From Palaemon carinicauda (Eukaryota; Arthropoda; Malacostraca; Decapoda; Palaemonidae): DNA of 64,000 nucleotides. Positions 11,074 through 21,738 of the stretch are shown in pieces (positions within the stretch are counted from its first letter, which is position 1; the number at the start of each line of letters is the position of its first letter). Location: contig NC_090768.1 of the NCBI RefSeq assembly GCF_036898095.1, positions 50,572,783-50,636,782 on the forward strand, written 5' to 3'. The position numbers were made by a program, and so were the translations under genes. Under the pieces are notes generated by a model, which saw only the letters and a program-made list of their open reading frames with translations, did not search any database and was not told where the DNA came from.

Positions 11074-11527
11074 GAATAGCCCGTAAAACGAGGAATATTC
11101 CGTAAAACGACGAGTAATCCGTAAAACGAGGAGTAGTCCGTAAAACGAGGAATATTCCGTAAAACGGGGAATATTCCGTAAAATGGGGGAATATTCTGTA
11201 AAACGACGAGTAGTCCGTAAAACGAAGAATTTTCCGTAAAACGGGGAATATTCTGTAAAACGACGAGTACTCCGTAAAACGAGAAGTAGCTCATACAATG
11301 AGGAATAGTCCGTAAAACGAGGAATATTCCGTAAAACCAGGAATATTCCGTAAAACGAGGAGTAGCCCATAAAACGAGGAATAGTTCGTAAAACAAGCAA
11401 TAGTCCTTAAAACGAGGAATAGTCCGTAAAAAAATAGTAGTCCGTAAAACGAGGAGTAACCCATAAAACGAAGAGGAACTCGTAAAACGATTAGTGGTCC
11501 GTAAAACGAGGAATAGTCCGTAAAACA
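11074..11527. repeat. minisatellite, ~19-bp unit, about 24 copies
   Basis: The unit is close to GTAAAACGAGGAATATTCC, with frequent variants in the last eight bases (AGTAGTCC, AGTAACCC, AATAGTCC). The long minus-strand frames of Phe-Tyr-Gly / Val-Leu-Arg-Thr type across this stretch come from the repeat, whose monomer length is not a multiple of three. I do not consider them a gene. Confidence 0.9.
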
Positions 11528-11727
11528 AATCTCCATTTTTGGCACACGAGTGAGAATGGATTTGGATAACGTGTCTTAAGTGCAAATGGATGATTTTTTT
11601 TTAAGTTCCGTATTCCATGTCACTTATAGTTCAGCTTATTTTATTATTCGCCAGGCTATTGCTTAGTGTTCGCTATAAAATCTAAAAGTGTTTATAAGGA
11701 AAATTTCGTAAAAGAAAAGCAGCTCAG

Positions 11728-11730
<3 letters not shown>

Positions 11731-11802
<72 letters not shown>
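11731..11802. repeat. (GA)n microsatellite
   Basis: A pure GA tract of about 70 bases. Confidence 0.95.
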
Positions 11803-11805
<3 letters not shown>

Positions 11806-12281
11806 AAAAGGTTCGCGAACATGGCATATTCATAATAGGCTACTTTAACCAGAAATCAGCTACTTCTGAGGCCAGTATGCGCTACCTAGCTACTTCTGAG
11901 ACCATCACCCGCTACTTTTAAATCGAAGAATCTGGTAACACTGATTGCAAATCAACTTATATCATCAATTGGAATTAATGATACGATCTACATGGTACAC
12001 ACGAAGAAAATATATTAATAATAAACGAATTACAGCAAATTGTTCCATATTCTTCCGCACGAGAGTCTACCGAATCCTAAATATCGTTCCCTAGGTCGAA
12101 GGACAGACCACCATCTTCCTTCTGACTACTGGTCGAATATAAACGATCGGTTTCACAACAGATTCTAAATGCAATCAGGGATTCGGGTCTCACTTCTGGA
12201 TAAATTACACGGCTGGGTGATCAAGAGACATTAAGGCCTTGAACCTCGTAATGCGAGTGAAAAAGTATACAGTACTGTATA
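11803..12281. other. non-coding; possible DNA-transposon end
   Basis: CTGGTAACACTG near 11932 resembles the right end of a hAT MITE such as the one ending at 6334, but no matching left end or target duplication is found. GCTACTT-rich short repeats precede it. Otherwise nothing is seen. Confidence 0.35.
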
Positions 12282-12638
12282 TGCCTAGGCAAGATTTATT
12301 CTTCTCGCGATATTTAGCAAATGGCGTGGTGGTCATTTTCTGTATTTTTTAGCGTCTCATTGCATCATATTTTATACATTCATTCCTCATTTCGATGGAT
12401 AGAATGATGCAACATCTATATATCGTATTTACTAAAAAGTCATTAATGTTTGTGAGTATACGCCTAGGCAAGATTTATTCTTCCCACGATATTTGGCAAA
12501 TGGCGTGGTGGTCATTTTCTGTTTTTTTTTTTTAGCGTCTCGTTGCATCATATTTTATACATTCATTCCTCATTACGATGGATAGAATGATGCAACATCT
12601 ATATATCGTATTTACTAAAAAGTCATTAATGTTTGTGA
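12282..12638. repeat. tandem duplication, 180-bp unit x2
   Basis: Units start at GCCTAGGCAAGATTTATTC (12282 and 12462) and are nearly identical through 'AAAAAGTCATTAATGTTTGT'. Differences are few (TTCTCGCG versus TTCCCACG, a longer T run), so this is a recent duplication. Confidence 0.9.
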
Positions 12639-12879
12639 TCTAGTATTCGACAATAATTCTGAGGACCGCACGTGATAAACTTTCCAATGACAAAGTGCTG
12701 TACTCTTGGATGTACATATAACTTATTCTTTAGTTCAAACATTGTGTTCAAATGCCAGCTGATTAACACGGGTTATTAGGAAACCTTTTAGTCAATGTCG
12801 TCTGAAATATATATTTCAGAACACTGGAATGAGTCTAGCTCGCTACCAGATGAATATTTTTCTTTAAAAGGTTGGCGTA

Positions 12880-12883
<4 letters not shown>

Positions 12884-12914
<31 letters not shown>

Positions 12915-13266
12915 GCTACAACCCTAGTTGGAAAAGCAGGATGCTATACGCCCAGGAACTCCAACAGGGAAAGTAGCCCAGTGAGGAAAGGAAACAAGAT
13001 AAAATATCTTAAGAAGTAACAAAATTAAAATAAACATCTCATAAATAAACTATAAAAATTTAACAAAACAAGAGAAAGTGATATAAAATAGAATACTGTG
13101 CCCTAGTGTACTCTCAAGTAAGCGAACTCTAACCCAAGACAGTGGAAGACCATAGTACAGAGGCTATGGCACTACCTAAGACTAAAGAACAATGGTTTGA
13201 TTTGGAGTGTACTTCTAGAAGAGCTGCTTACCATAGCTAAAGAGTCTCTTCTACCCTTACCAAGAA
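12884..13266 (-). mobile_element. TAA-tailed dispersed repeat, copy 5, near full length
   Basis: The complete family in minus orientation: 5' landmarks 'AAGGGTAGAAGAGACTC' and 'TAGCTATGGTAAGCAGC' near 13266-13220, 3' landmarks near 12920, and a TAA tail seen as (ATT)n on the plus strand at 12884-12914. With copy 3 it defines a full length of about 380 bases. Confidence 0.88.
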
Positions 13267-13358
13267 GAACTTGAGTGAAAATTAATTGTTTGGTAATCTC
13301 AGTGTTGTCAGGTGTATGAAGACAGAGGTGAATATGTAAAGAATAGGCCAGATTATTC

Positions 13359-14332
<974 letters not shown>

Positions 14333-14420
<88 letters not shown>

Positions 14421-14432
14421 CTCTCTCTCTCT
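14333..14432. repeat. (CT)n with a short TA block
   Basis: A CT tract interrupted by single CC variants, a TATATATATA block near 14410 and CT again. Confidence 0.95.
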
Positions 14433-14433
14433 C

Positions 14434-14732
<299 letters not shown>

Positions 14733-15349
14733 TATCTATCAAAAAATACCTTCAACTAAATTGTAATTAACTACCGCACTAGATTACATACAGCGTAATT
14801 CTTCATGCGTATAAAAAGAGACAAGAAGAAAAAGAAGAAAAAGAAAACCATGTCCCCGCCTTCGATCCCCGTTATGGGAACAGAAAAGAATCCATTTCAG
14901 ATGTAACCAGTTCTTATGATCTTGTCACTCAACTCCTTTTAGCAAAACAGCCGGAGTTGGTACCGGGAGTTATCGGACGGCGAATTTTAAAAAAAAATAT
15001 GAAAAATGAATAGCAAATGGCTTCTTCATCTATGCTTTGTAATTATTGCTGGAGAAAACGAATAAATAATTGAGCGAATGAACAGCGCCGGTCTGGGGAT
15101 GCATAGCAAAGATCAAGGGAGACATATATGGCGTAAAATAGATGCGTTGGATTGCAAGCGGTTGCAACACAGATGGCATGACGAGAGTGTCTGCAGGTGG
15201 TTGGTGATGCCCCCCCCCCCCCCGGGGGGGGTGTAGACGGGTCCTGGGGTAGGATGGAGTTATTTATGTAAAGGTGGCAACTTGATCGTGTCAACGTGCA
15301 CCTGCATTGCTATTGAAATTGCGATTTCGGGACGGGGGGGGGGGGGCTT
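14733..15349. other. non-coding with C14G8 and G13 homopolymers
   Basis: Fourteen C (15210-15223) are followed directly by eight G (15224-15231), a GC palindrome with G-quadruplex potential on both strands. A 13-G run follows at 15334-15346. No gene is seen. Confidence 0.6.
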
Positions 15350-15660
15350 AAAATTATAGTTATAACTTATAAACTATTTATTTGAGACGGAAATAAAGGC
15401 AATTTTCAATGAAAATGGGAGTTTGGGGATAGAAAAAAACTTGGAGGAAAAAATAAGTATTAATCCTCCTATGAAATAAAGGAGGAGGGGGGAGATTTTG
15501 AAAATTATAGTTATAACTTATAAACCATTTATTTGAGTGGGAAATAAAGGTAATTTTCAATGAAAACGGGAGTTTGGGGACAGAAAAAAACTTGGAGGAA
15601 AAATAAGTATTATTCCTCCTTGGAAATAAAGATAATTTTCGAAGAAAACGGGTGTTTTTT
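15350..15660. repeat. tandem duplication, ~151-bp unit, 2+ copies
   Basis: Units start at 15350 and 15501 with AAAATTATAGTTATAACTTA and share 'TTTCAATGAAAA.GGGAGTTT' and 'AAAAAAACTTGGAGGAAAAA'. A third partial unit follows near 15621. Confidence 0.85.
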
Positions 15661-16054
15661 ATATTAACCCCAATTTCAACCACGAAAACAAATGGAGAAA
15701 ACTGGTTTTGAAATTGACTTCTGTATACGTTTCTAACCTCTGTTTTCTGTTTCTATCTTTCTAGAAAGATTTGAATAGACCGATATAAGCCTACGTTATA
15801 ATACCATTCCCTTTCTTGTCTGTAAGCTAAGGTAATAGCCATCAATCTGACAGCTAAGGCGGGAAAAATGTAACAATTTGACTTAACGAGAGCAATAAAA
15901 CCAATTTTATGGGGCCACAGTGCGCCGATTCGAAATTGCCCTGCTTGTTAAGGGAACGCAATAAGCAGCTATGATAGATTTATTCACGGTAATTTAAATA
16001 ATATTATACGGCATAGTAAAACAGGTAACAGGTTCATTCTGATCAGACTCTATT
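15661..16054. other. non-coding; nothing assignable
   Basis: No repeat or exon recognised. Confidence 0.4.
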
Positions 16055-16192
16055 GTATTATATTTATTTCAATGTTGTTACTGCTCGTATATCTTATTTT
16101 TCCTTGTTTCCTTTCCTCACTGAGCTATTTTCCCTGTTGGAGCCCCTGGGCTTATAGCATCTTGCTTTTCCAACTAGGGTTGTAGCCTAGCA

Positions 16193-16247
<55 letters not shown>

Positions 16248-16248
16248 T
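16055..16248 (+). mobile_element. TAA-tailed dispersed repeat, copy 7
   Basis: 3' half only, from a GTTGTTACT block through 'GGAGCCCCTGGGCTTATAGC' and 'CAACTAGGGTTGTAGCCTAG' into a pure (TAA)n tail of about 50 bases. Confidence 0.88.
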
Positions 16249-16373
16249 AGGACAAGCATTCAATTTCCAGAGCAAGAAATATTTCATGTAACTAGGATTA
16301 TCTATATATTTCTTTTTTTTATTTTCTAAATATTAAAAAAATAAATTTCGAAAATGATTTACACAATAAAAAC

Positions 16374-16576
16374 CTATACGAAATTCTTTTTAATGAGGCG
16401 CATTTGCACTGACTGGCAGCGGTGCCCTTCTGGCTCGGAAAAGTTTCCTGCTATCTGATTGGTTAGAATTATTTTGTCCAACCAATCCGCGATCAGAAAA
16501 CATTTCCGAGCTAAAGGAGCACCCTTTGCGAGTCTGTGCAAATATGCCTCCCTACAAAGAATTGACTATAGTCTAT
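16374..16576. mobile_element. ~200-bp fold-back element, copy 1
   Basis: The two halves are reverse complements. The left has GAGGCgcATTTGCAC, GCAGCGGTGCCCTT, GCTCGGAAAAGTTTCCTG and GATTGGTTAGAATTATTTTG; the right has CCAACCAATC, TTTCCGAGCTAAAGGAGCAC, GAGTCtGTGCAAATATGCCTC and GAATTGACTATAG. Left and right ends are mutual TIRs of about 85 bases. No coding capacity. Related copies: 26988, 42669, 53419. Confidence 0.85.
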
Positions 16577-16682
16577 AGTTCCTATAAGATCTCTCAAATA
16601 ATCTCAAAATCCTTTTTTAAAATTTATAGTCTATAGTTCCTACATCTCTCAAATAATTTCAAAATCCTTTTTTAAATTCCAA
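16567..16682. repeat. local tandem duplication at the right end of the fold-back element
   Basis: TATAGTCTATAGTTCCTA followed by 'TCTCTCAAATAAT.TCAAAATC' and CTTTTTTAAA occurs at 16567 and again at 16626. It partly overlaps the fold-back terminus. Confidence 0.8.
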
Positions 16683-17412
16683 ATTCCTTACCTTGATCTT
16701 ATACAGAATTCGTCAAATCTTTCATCATATTTGTTTCAATAAGAATTTAAATACAATCCATCTCCAAATATTAGAATTGTCATTGATTGAGGAATTAAAG
16801 TCTAACAGTATTACTAAGGAGGAAATTCTCGGCTCAAAGAAGACACTAAAAAAACATTGACCGGAATAATATAAAAATGCTTTATATTTTGGGTCTTAAA
16901 ATATTTAATCACAAATTTTTCATCAAGAAAATTATTAATGAATATCTTGAGTTAAATAAATAGAATTACTGTAGTTACAAGAAAGAGAGAATCTAATAAT
17001 AGGAGAAATATTTAATTTCTTGAATGAGTACAATGCTAATAATAGAAATTTGTTCTTCACTGTCAATATACAGTAATAAACTACTGTACTACTTTCTTCT
17101 TACCTCAACTATGCCACAAGAATATTCCCGTTCAACTTCTAAAGTTACTGCAGGTAGAAAAAACGTATGTATGCATTAGCTTACCATCGAATCCTGTCAC
17201 CTATTATCTGTAAAGGTATTGTAAATCAGTCACATTATCCACAGATTCCATTTTAAGAATTGATTCAGGGAATACAGATTATTTGGTCCCACAATGGGGT
17301 CAGCTGTACATGAGGTAATTGTTAATAAAGGATGAAGAGCAAATTAGAAGTAGAAACAGGTAATGTAGTTGACAATAAGTTGAGGGTTACAAAACAAAAA
17401 GAACTAAAGGGA
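16683..17412. other. non-coding; nothing assignable
   Basis: AT-rich, no repeat family recognised, no splice-bounded frame. Confidence 0.4.
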
Positions 17413-17436
17413 AAAAAAAAACACAAGTCCAGTACA

Positions 17437-18264
17437 TACATACATACACCAAGGCCCTTCCCCCGATTTTGGGGGGTAGCCGACATCAACAAATGAAACA
17501 AAAAAGGGGACCTCTACTCTCTACGTTCCTCCCAGCCTAACAAGGGACTCAACCGAGTTCAGCTGGTAATACAAGGGTGCCACAGCCCACCCTCCCACAT
17601 TATCCACCACAGATGAAGCTTCATAATGCTGAATCCCCTACTGCTGATACCTCCGCGGTCATCTAAGGCATCGGAGGAAGCAGCAGGGCCTACTGGAACT
17701 GCGTCACAATCGCTCGCCATTCATTCCTATTTCTAGCACGCTCTCTTGCCTCTCTTACATCTATCTTCCTATCAACCAGAGCTTCCTTCACTTCATCCAT
17801 CCACCCAAACCTTGGCCTTCCTCTTGTACTTCTCCCATCAACTCTTGCATTCATCACCTTCTTTAGCAGACAGCCATTTTCCATTCTCTCAACATGGCCA
17901 AACCACCTCAACACATTTATATCCACTCTAGTTGCTAACTCATTTCTTACACCTGTTCTCACCCTCACCACTTTGTTCCTAACACTATTTACTCGAGATA
18001 CACTAGCCATACTCCTTAGATACTTCATCTCAAACACATTCAATTTTTCTCTCTCAGTCACTTTCACTCCCAACAGCTCCGATCCATACATCACAGTTGG
18101 TACAATCACTTTCTCATATAGAACTCTCTTTACATTCATGCACAACCCTCTATTTTTTACTACTCCCTTAACTGCCCCCAACACTTTGCAACCTTCATTC
18201 ACTCTCTGATGTACATACGCTAGATAAATCTCAATAAAAAGATATATACATCTCTGAATATAGC
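17437..18264 (-). mobile_element. LINE copy A, 5'-truncated, with 24-bp target-site duplication
   Basis: On the minus strand the element runs from a truncated 5' edge near 18216 through the end of a reverse-transcriptase polyprotein and a ~250-base 3' UTR to a TATGTATGTATGTA tail at 17450-17437. A perfect 24-bp direct repeat (nine A, then CACAAGTCCAGTACA) flanks it at 17413-17436 and 18265-18288. Between the truncation point and the repeat, 18217-18264 is filler that partly copies sequence just outside the insertion (see findings). The same family occurs, in longer form, at 54293-55605. Confidence 0.9.
17690..18216 (-). pseudogene. LINE polyprotein C-terminus (5'-truncated fragment)
   Basis: About 175 codons stay open on the minus strand to a stop at 17692-17690. 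They read as the region after the RT active site of a non-LTR retrotransposon: VNEGCKVLGAVKGVV, then YEKVIVPTVMYGSELLG, FEMKYLRSMASVSR, RWFGHVERMENG, then GRPRFGWMDEVKEAL and NRNEWRAIVTQ. The catalytic FADD block is absent because the copy is truncated upstream of it, so it cannot be active. The upstream residues of the open frame (18217-18289) are filler and flank, not LINE. Confidence 0.88.
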
Positions 18265-18306
18265 AAAAAAAAACACAAGTCCAGTACAAAAGCTAGATAA
18301 ATTTGA

Positions 18307-18583
18307 ATAAAAAGAATGATTTTGCCCCTTCGTAGAGCGCAGGCTGCTGCAGCACCTTATTTCTTGACCTTGCCCTTTGACCTCAACATGTATTTATTGG
18401 AGTGGATCTTCACACACTCGAATATGAACCAAGTTTGAAGTCTGTGACGACGTCATAACTTATGGCCGATGCATGAATTGTAAATTTTGCTTGACCTTTA
18501 ACCTTGACCTGCCAAATTTAATCAAGTTTCATTACTCTACGATTAAAATTGTGGCCAAGAAGCTGTTCACAAACAAATCAACA
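18307..18583 (+). mobile_element. dispersed repeat fragment with TTGACCTT motifs (probable LINE or SINE 3' part)
   Basis: Contains CTTGACCTTGCCCTTTGACC, TTGACCTTTAACCTTGACCT and CAAGTTTCATTACTCTACGA ahead of a 'GTTCACAAACAAATCAACAC' tail. I recognise this arrangement as a common dispersed repeat in decapods, but the clade is uncertain. Confidence 0.5.
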
Positions 18584-19841
18584 CAAAAAGGTTGACTTGC
18601 CTTGGTCTTATCTTTTCATCCACAGGTCTCCAGCGCCAATTTTTCAGATGTCCGTACAAAATGTATTTCGTGAGCAACCATTCGTCACACATTAGAATTA
18701 CGTGACTGCCTAAATTGGTACTGTAGTGAATATCAGGGGTTTAACCTTGGCAAATCCTGCCAAAAGCATATGAAGTCCTGTTTATTTACTCAAACATTGT
18801 TAATCTTCCTATTGGATGAATGGGATTTGAAAAATGGCACCACCTACAATTATGCATCACGAATGGTTTAAGTCGAGCAATTCCAATTTGGATTGTTTGA
18901 CGTACAATGACTTACTTTTTTTATATTTATCTGAAAGCAAAGTGCCCGATATATTTACGATAAAGTTTCAAAAGCTCTGTTGCATTAACTCTGGGATGTG
19001 GGTAATATGGCAGCCTCACCAGCATACTGCAAGTCAATCAACTGTCAAGTGTTTGTATGGGCTCATAACCATTAATGCTTTTAAACAAACCACCTTCTAT
19101 TTGGTATTTGATATGGAACCCGTCAAATATAAGTTTTTCCTGCAATAGTGTCAATATATGAACAGACTGAACTGAAAAGGGGCCAAAAAATCACCAGCTC
19201 TAAAAAATTGTTCTGGTCACTATATTTTGAAAGTATCTACCATAAGACATTGAGGCTCACCATGTCAAAAAGGTATTAGCAAGAAAAAAAAAACTTGCAT
19301 CAGTAAGCATTCAATCTCGGCTTTTATCCTGTATTGTCTAGATTAAAAATCATATCAATAGTCCTTATTTCTTCCTGAATTCCCCACCCTGACTTATAAT
19401 TGTTGAGGATGAGGAGCTCCGTGCTTGCCCAGGAACATTATTGATACAAGAAATGCCTGGGAGGAGCAAAACTATCAAACTTAACCGATCACTGCAATGT
19501 CAGATGGCAACAAAAACCTGAACCAAACAAGGGACAGCCGATGAGACACAAGAGTAAGTATCCTGACCCACACCTCATTGATTAATTCCAGCTTCACTTT
19601 AAGGGAAGCACTTGTAACCTTTCATCTTAAGACCCAAACCCACAAGGCAGTATGACCAACACTTTATGACTCATTCACTTGGTTTAGCCCATCAGTTGAG
19701 ATGGCGTGGTGCTTTGAGCCAAGTGAAAGCCGAGATGCCAGTGAAGTGTTCTTGGCCAGGCATGTAAAGATGCGACTGATCTATTACTAAAGATGACCAA
19801 CCTCAACAAAAAAATTAAGCAGTTTGAAGACAACGAAAAAT
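18584..19841. other. non-coding; one unassigned open frame
   Basis: A plus-strand frame at 18834-19148 (104 codons, ATG start) has no recognisable domain, no close splice sites and ordinary base composition. I do not call it a gene. No tandem repeats are visible. Confidence 0.35.
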
Positions 19842-20228
19842 AACAAATTTTTAAGTAATTTGTATTTTTCCTAACATACTCACCTAGAACTACCTTCTGA
19901 GGAGTTACTGGTAACTCTACCTAACCGACCAGCTTTTTGTATAGTTTACCCTCTTTCCGTTTTCTACGGGGTCAACCTCAGGCAGTGTGACACGTGCCCT
20001 GAGGCGACCCGGGGTCGGGCAGCGTGCTAGCTCAGATCACAAATTTTTAAGTAATTTTTATTTTTCCTAACATACTTACCTAGAACTACCTTCGGGTTAT
20101 GGCCCACCCATCCTTCCCCGAGAACCTGCAGGATCGAGTAGTACCTGTTCCAACGAAACTTACTGACAATTTGACCTGAGCTAGCACGCTGCCTGACCCC
20201 GGGTCGCCTCAGGGCACGTATCACAAAG
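19842..20228. mobile_element. DIRS-type terminal-repeat remnant of a second family
   Basis: 19842-19985 matches the left edge and inverted terminal repeat of the DIRS element at 35204: AAGTAATTTGTATTTTTCCT, AACATACTCACC, then GGAGTTACTGGTAACTC and CGACCAG.TTTTT. The outer edge recurs in direct orientation at 20038-20095. An inverted repeat of about 50 bases (GTGCCCTGAGGCGACCCGGG... near 19988-20036, its complement at 20178-20228) encloses the second copy. No coding region remains. It is a solo end or internal deletion of a related but distinct family. Confidence 0.7.
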
Positions 20229-20819
20229 TCAGTTTATCAAATCAAAGTTCTAACATTGTTAGTAATTCATAAGGAATATATTAAAATCTTAATTCAGTAA
20301 AATATTCTGCAGAGATTGAGGCTAGTTCAACTTAAGGAATTTGGGTTGCACGGCTCGGCTCCAAGGCAGCACCAAAAGAAGGGGGCTAGGAACCACGCAG
20401 ATGCACTATTAGAAATAAAATTTTTGATTTGACATCAAATGTTAGAAGGACGGAAGGCAAGATTGATAACTGGATGCAGCTACGACGCTTTGGGGACGAC
20501 TACAGTTAATCAGGGGAGGTGCACTGATGGCAATAACACTCGATGGGGTGTCATTTACATTTACAGTATTCATAGAAGTCCTGAAAATCTGAAGTATATG
20601 GCTAATTAGAACACCAAAATTACTTTAAGAAATCAAATATCTTTGGCCTACTATAATTATACAGACTAAAATTCTTAATCTAGTGTTCTATGAAATCTAT
20701 TGCATTCTAAAACAAACTAGGTTTCAGCAATGATAATGGAACCCCCACAGAGCTGCAGCATTTCATCCACACTCCACACATCCATGGAATATTTTCCCGA
20801 GAGTATTCCCATTCCTATA
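20229..20819. other. non-coding; nothing assignable
   Basis: No repeat family or exon-like segment is recognised. Confidence 0.4.
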
Positions 20820-21244
20820 CAGTGAACCCTCGTTTATCGCGGTAGATAGGTTCCAGTCACGGCCGCGATAGGTGAAAATCCGTGAAGTAGTGACACCATA
20901 TTTACCTATTTATTCAACATGTATATTCAGACTTTTAAAACCTTCCCTTGTACGTAGTACTGTTAACAAACTACCCTTTAATGTACAGAACACTTAATGC
21001 ATGTACTACAGTACCCTAAACTAAAACAGGCACAAATATTAAAGGTGATTTTATATCATGCATTTCCTAAACATGCTAAAAAGCACGATAAAAAATGGCA
21101 ACCAATGTTTTGTTTACATTTATCTCTGATCATAATGTAGAAACAAACTGGAGGTAGAGCTTTGCTTATTACCCAGACATATTTCCCATACTTTTCCCTT
21201 AGAACTACATCACATCTTCCTACTTTAGATATATATATATATAA

Positions 21245-21291
<47 letters not shown>

Positions 21292-21437
21292 GTATACACA
21301 TATACATACCTACATATATACATAAATACATGCATACATATATATATATATATTACTGTATATATATGGGTTATGGAAAAAATCCGCGAAGTGGTGAATC
21401 CGCGATGGTCGAACCGCGAAGTAGCGAGGGTTCACTG
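20820..21437. mobile_element. Tigger/pogo-like TIR element, non-autonomous
   Basis: The ends are CAGTGAACCCTCGTTTATCG on the left and, on the complementary strand of the right end, CAGTGAACCCTCGCTACTTC; both continue into CGCGG-rich subterminal sequence (GTCACGGCCGCGATAGG; ATCCGCGATGGTCG). Length 618 bases. It is preceded by TA, the expected Tc1/mariner/pogo target; the right flank is TT, presumably mutated. There is no transposase frame, and a TA/TG microsatellite fills 21228-21358. The superfamily call rests on TIR resemblance. Confidence 0.7.
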
Positions 21438-21515
21438 TTCTCAAAAGTCACCTAATCTGAACATACCATCCACTTTTAAGTCTAAGCTGTGAAAAAATAC
21501 CCTCCCTTACCTGTC

Positions 21516-21738
21516 AATCTAGTTTCTCTTTCTCTTGTTTTGTTGAAGTTTTTATTGTTTATTTAGGAAATATTAATTTTAAAGTTGTTACTATTCTTAA
21601 AATATTTTATTTTTCCTTGTTTCCTTTCCTCACTGAGCTATTTTCCCTGTTGGGGCACCTGGGCTTATAGCATCCTGCTTTTCCAAATAGGGTTGTAGCT
21701 TAGCATTTAATAATAATAATAATAATAATAACAATAAT
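21516..21738 (+). mobile_element. TAA-tailed dispersed repeat, copy 8
   Basis: Starts at the 'TTTCTCTTGTTTTGTTGAAG' middle block and keeps the 3' landmarks with small changes (GGGGCACC for GGAGCCCC), then a (TAA)n tail. Confidence 0.88.

Noticed and set aside
11001..11585. A 194-codon minus-strand frame with Phe-Tyr-Gly-Leu / Val-Leu-Arg repeats
   Set aside because: It coincides with a 19-bp minisatellite whose monomer shifts frame; other frames of the same repeat are also open. There is no start context or domain.
11842..11945. Third hAT MITE
   Set aside because: Only a right-end-like CTGGTAACACTG is seen; no left end or 8-bp duplication.
18834..19148. 104-codon plus-strand gene
   Set aside because: No domain, splice context or composition shift; within chance for AT-rich DNA of this length.
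20027..20224. 65-codon minus-strand frame
   Set aside because: It runs through the inverted repeat of a DIRS terminal remnant.
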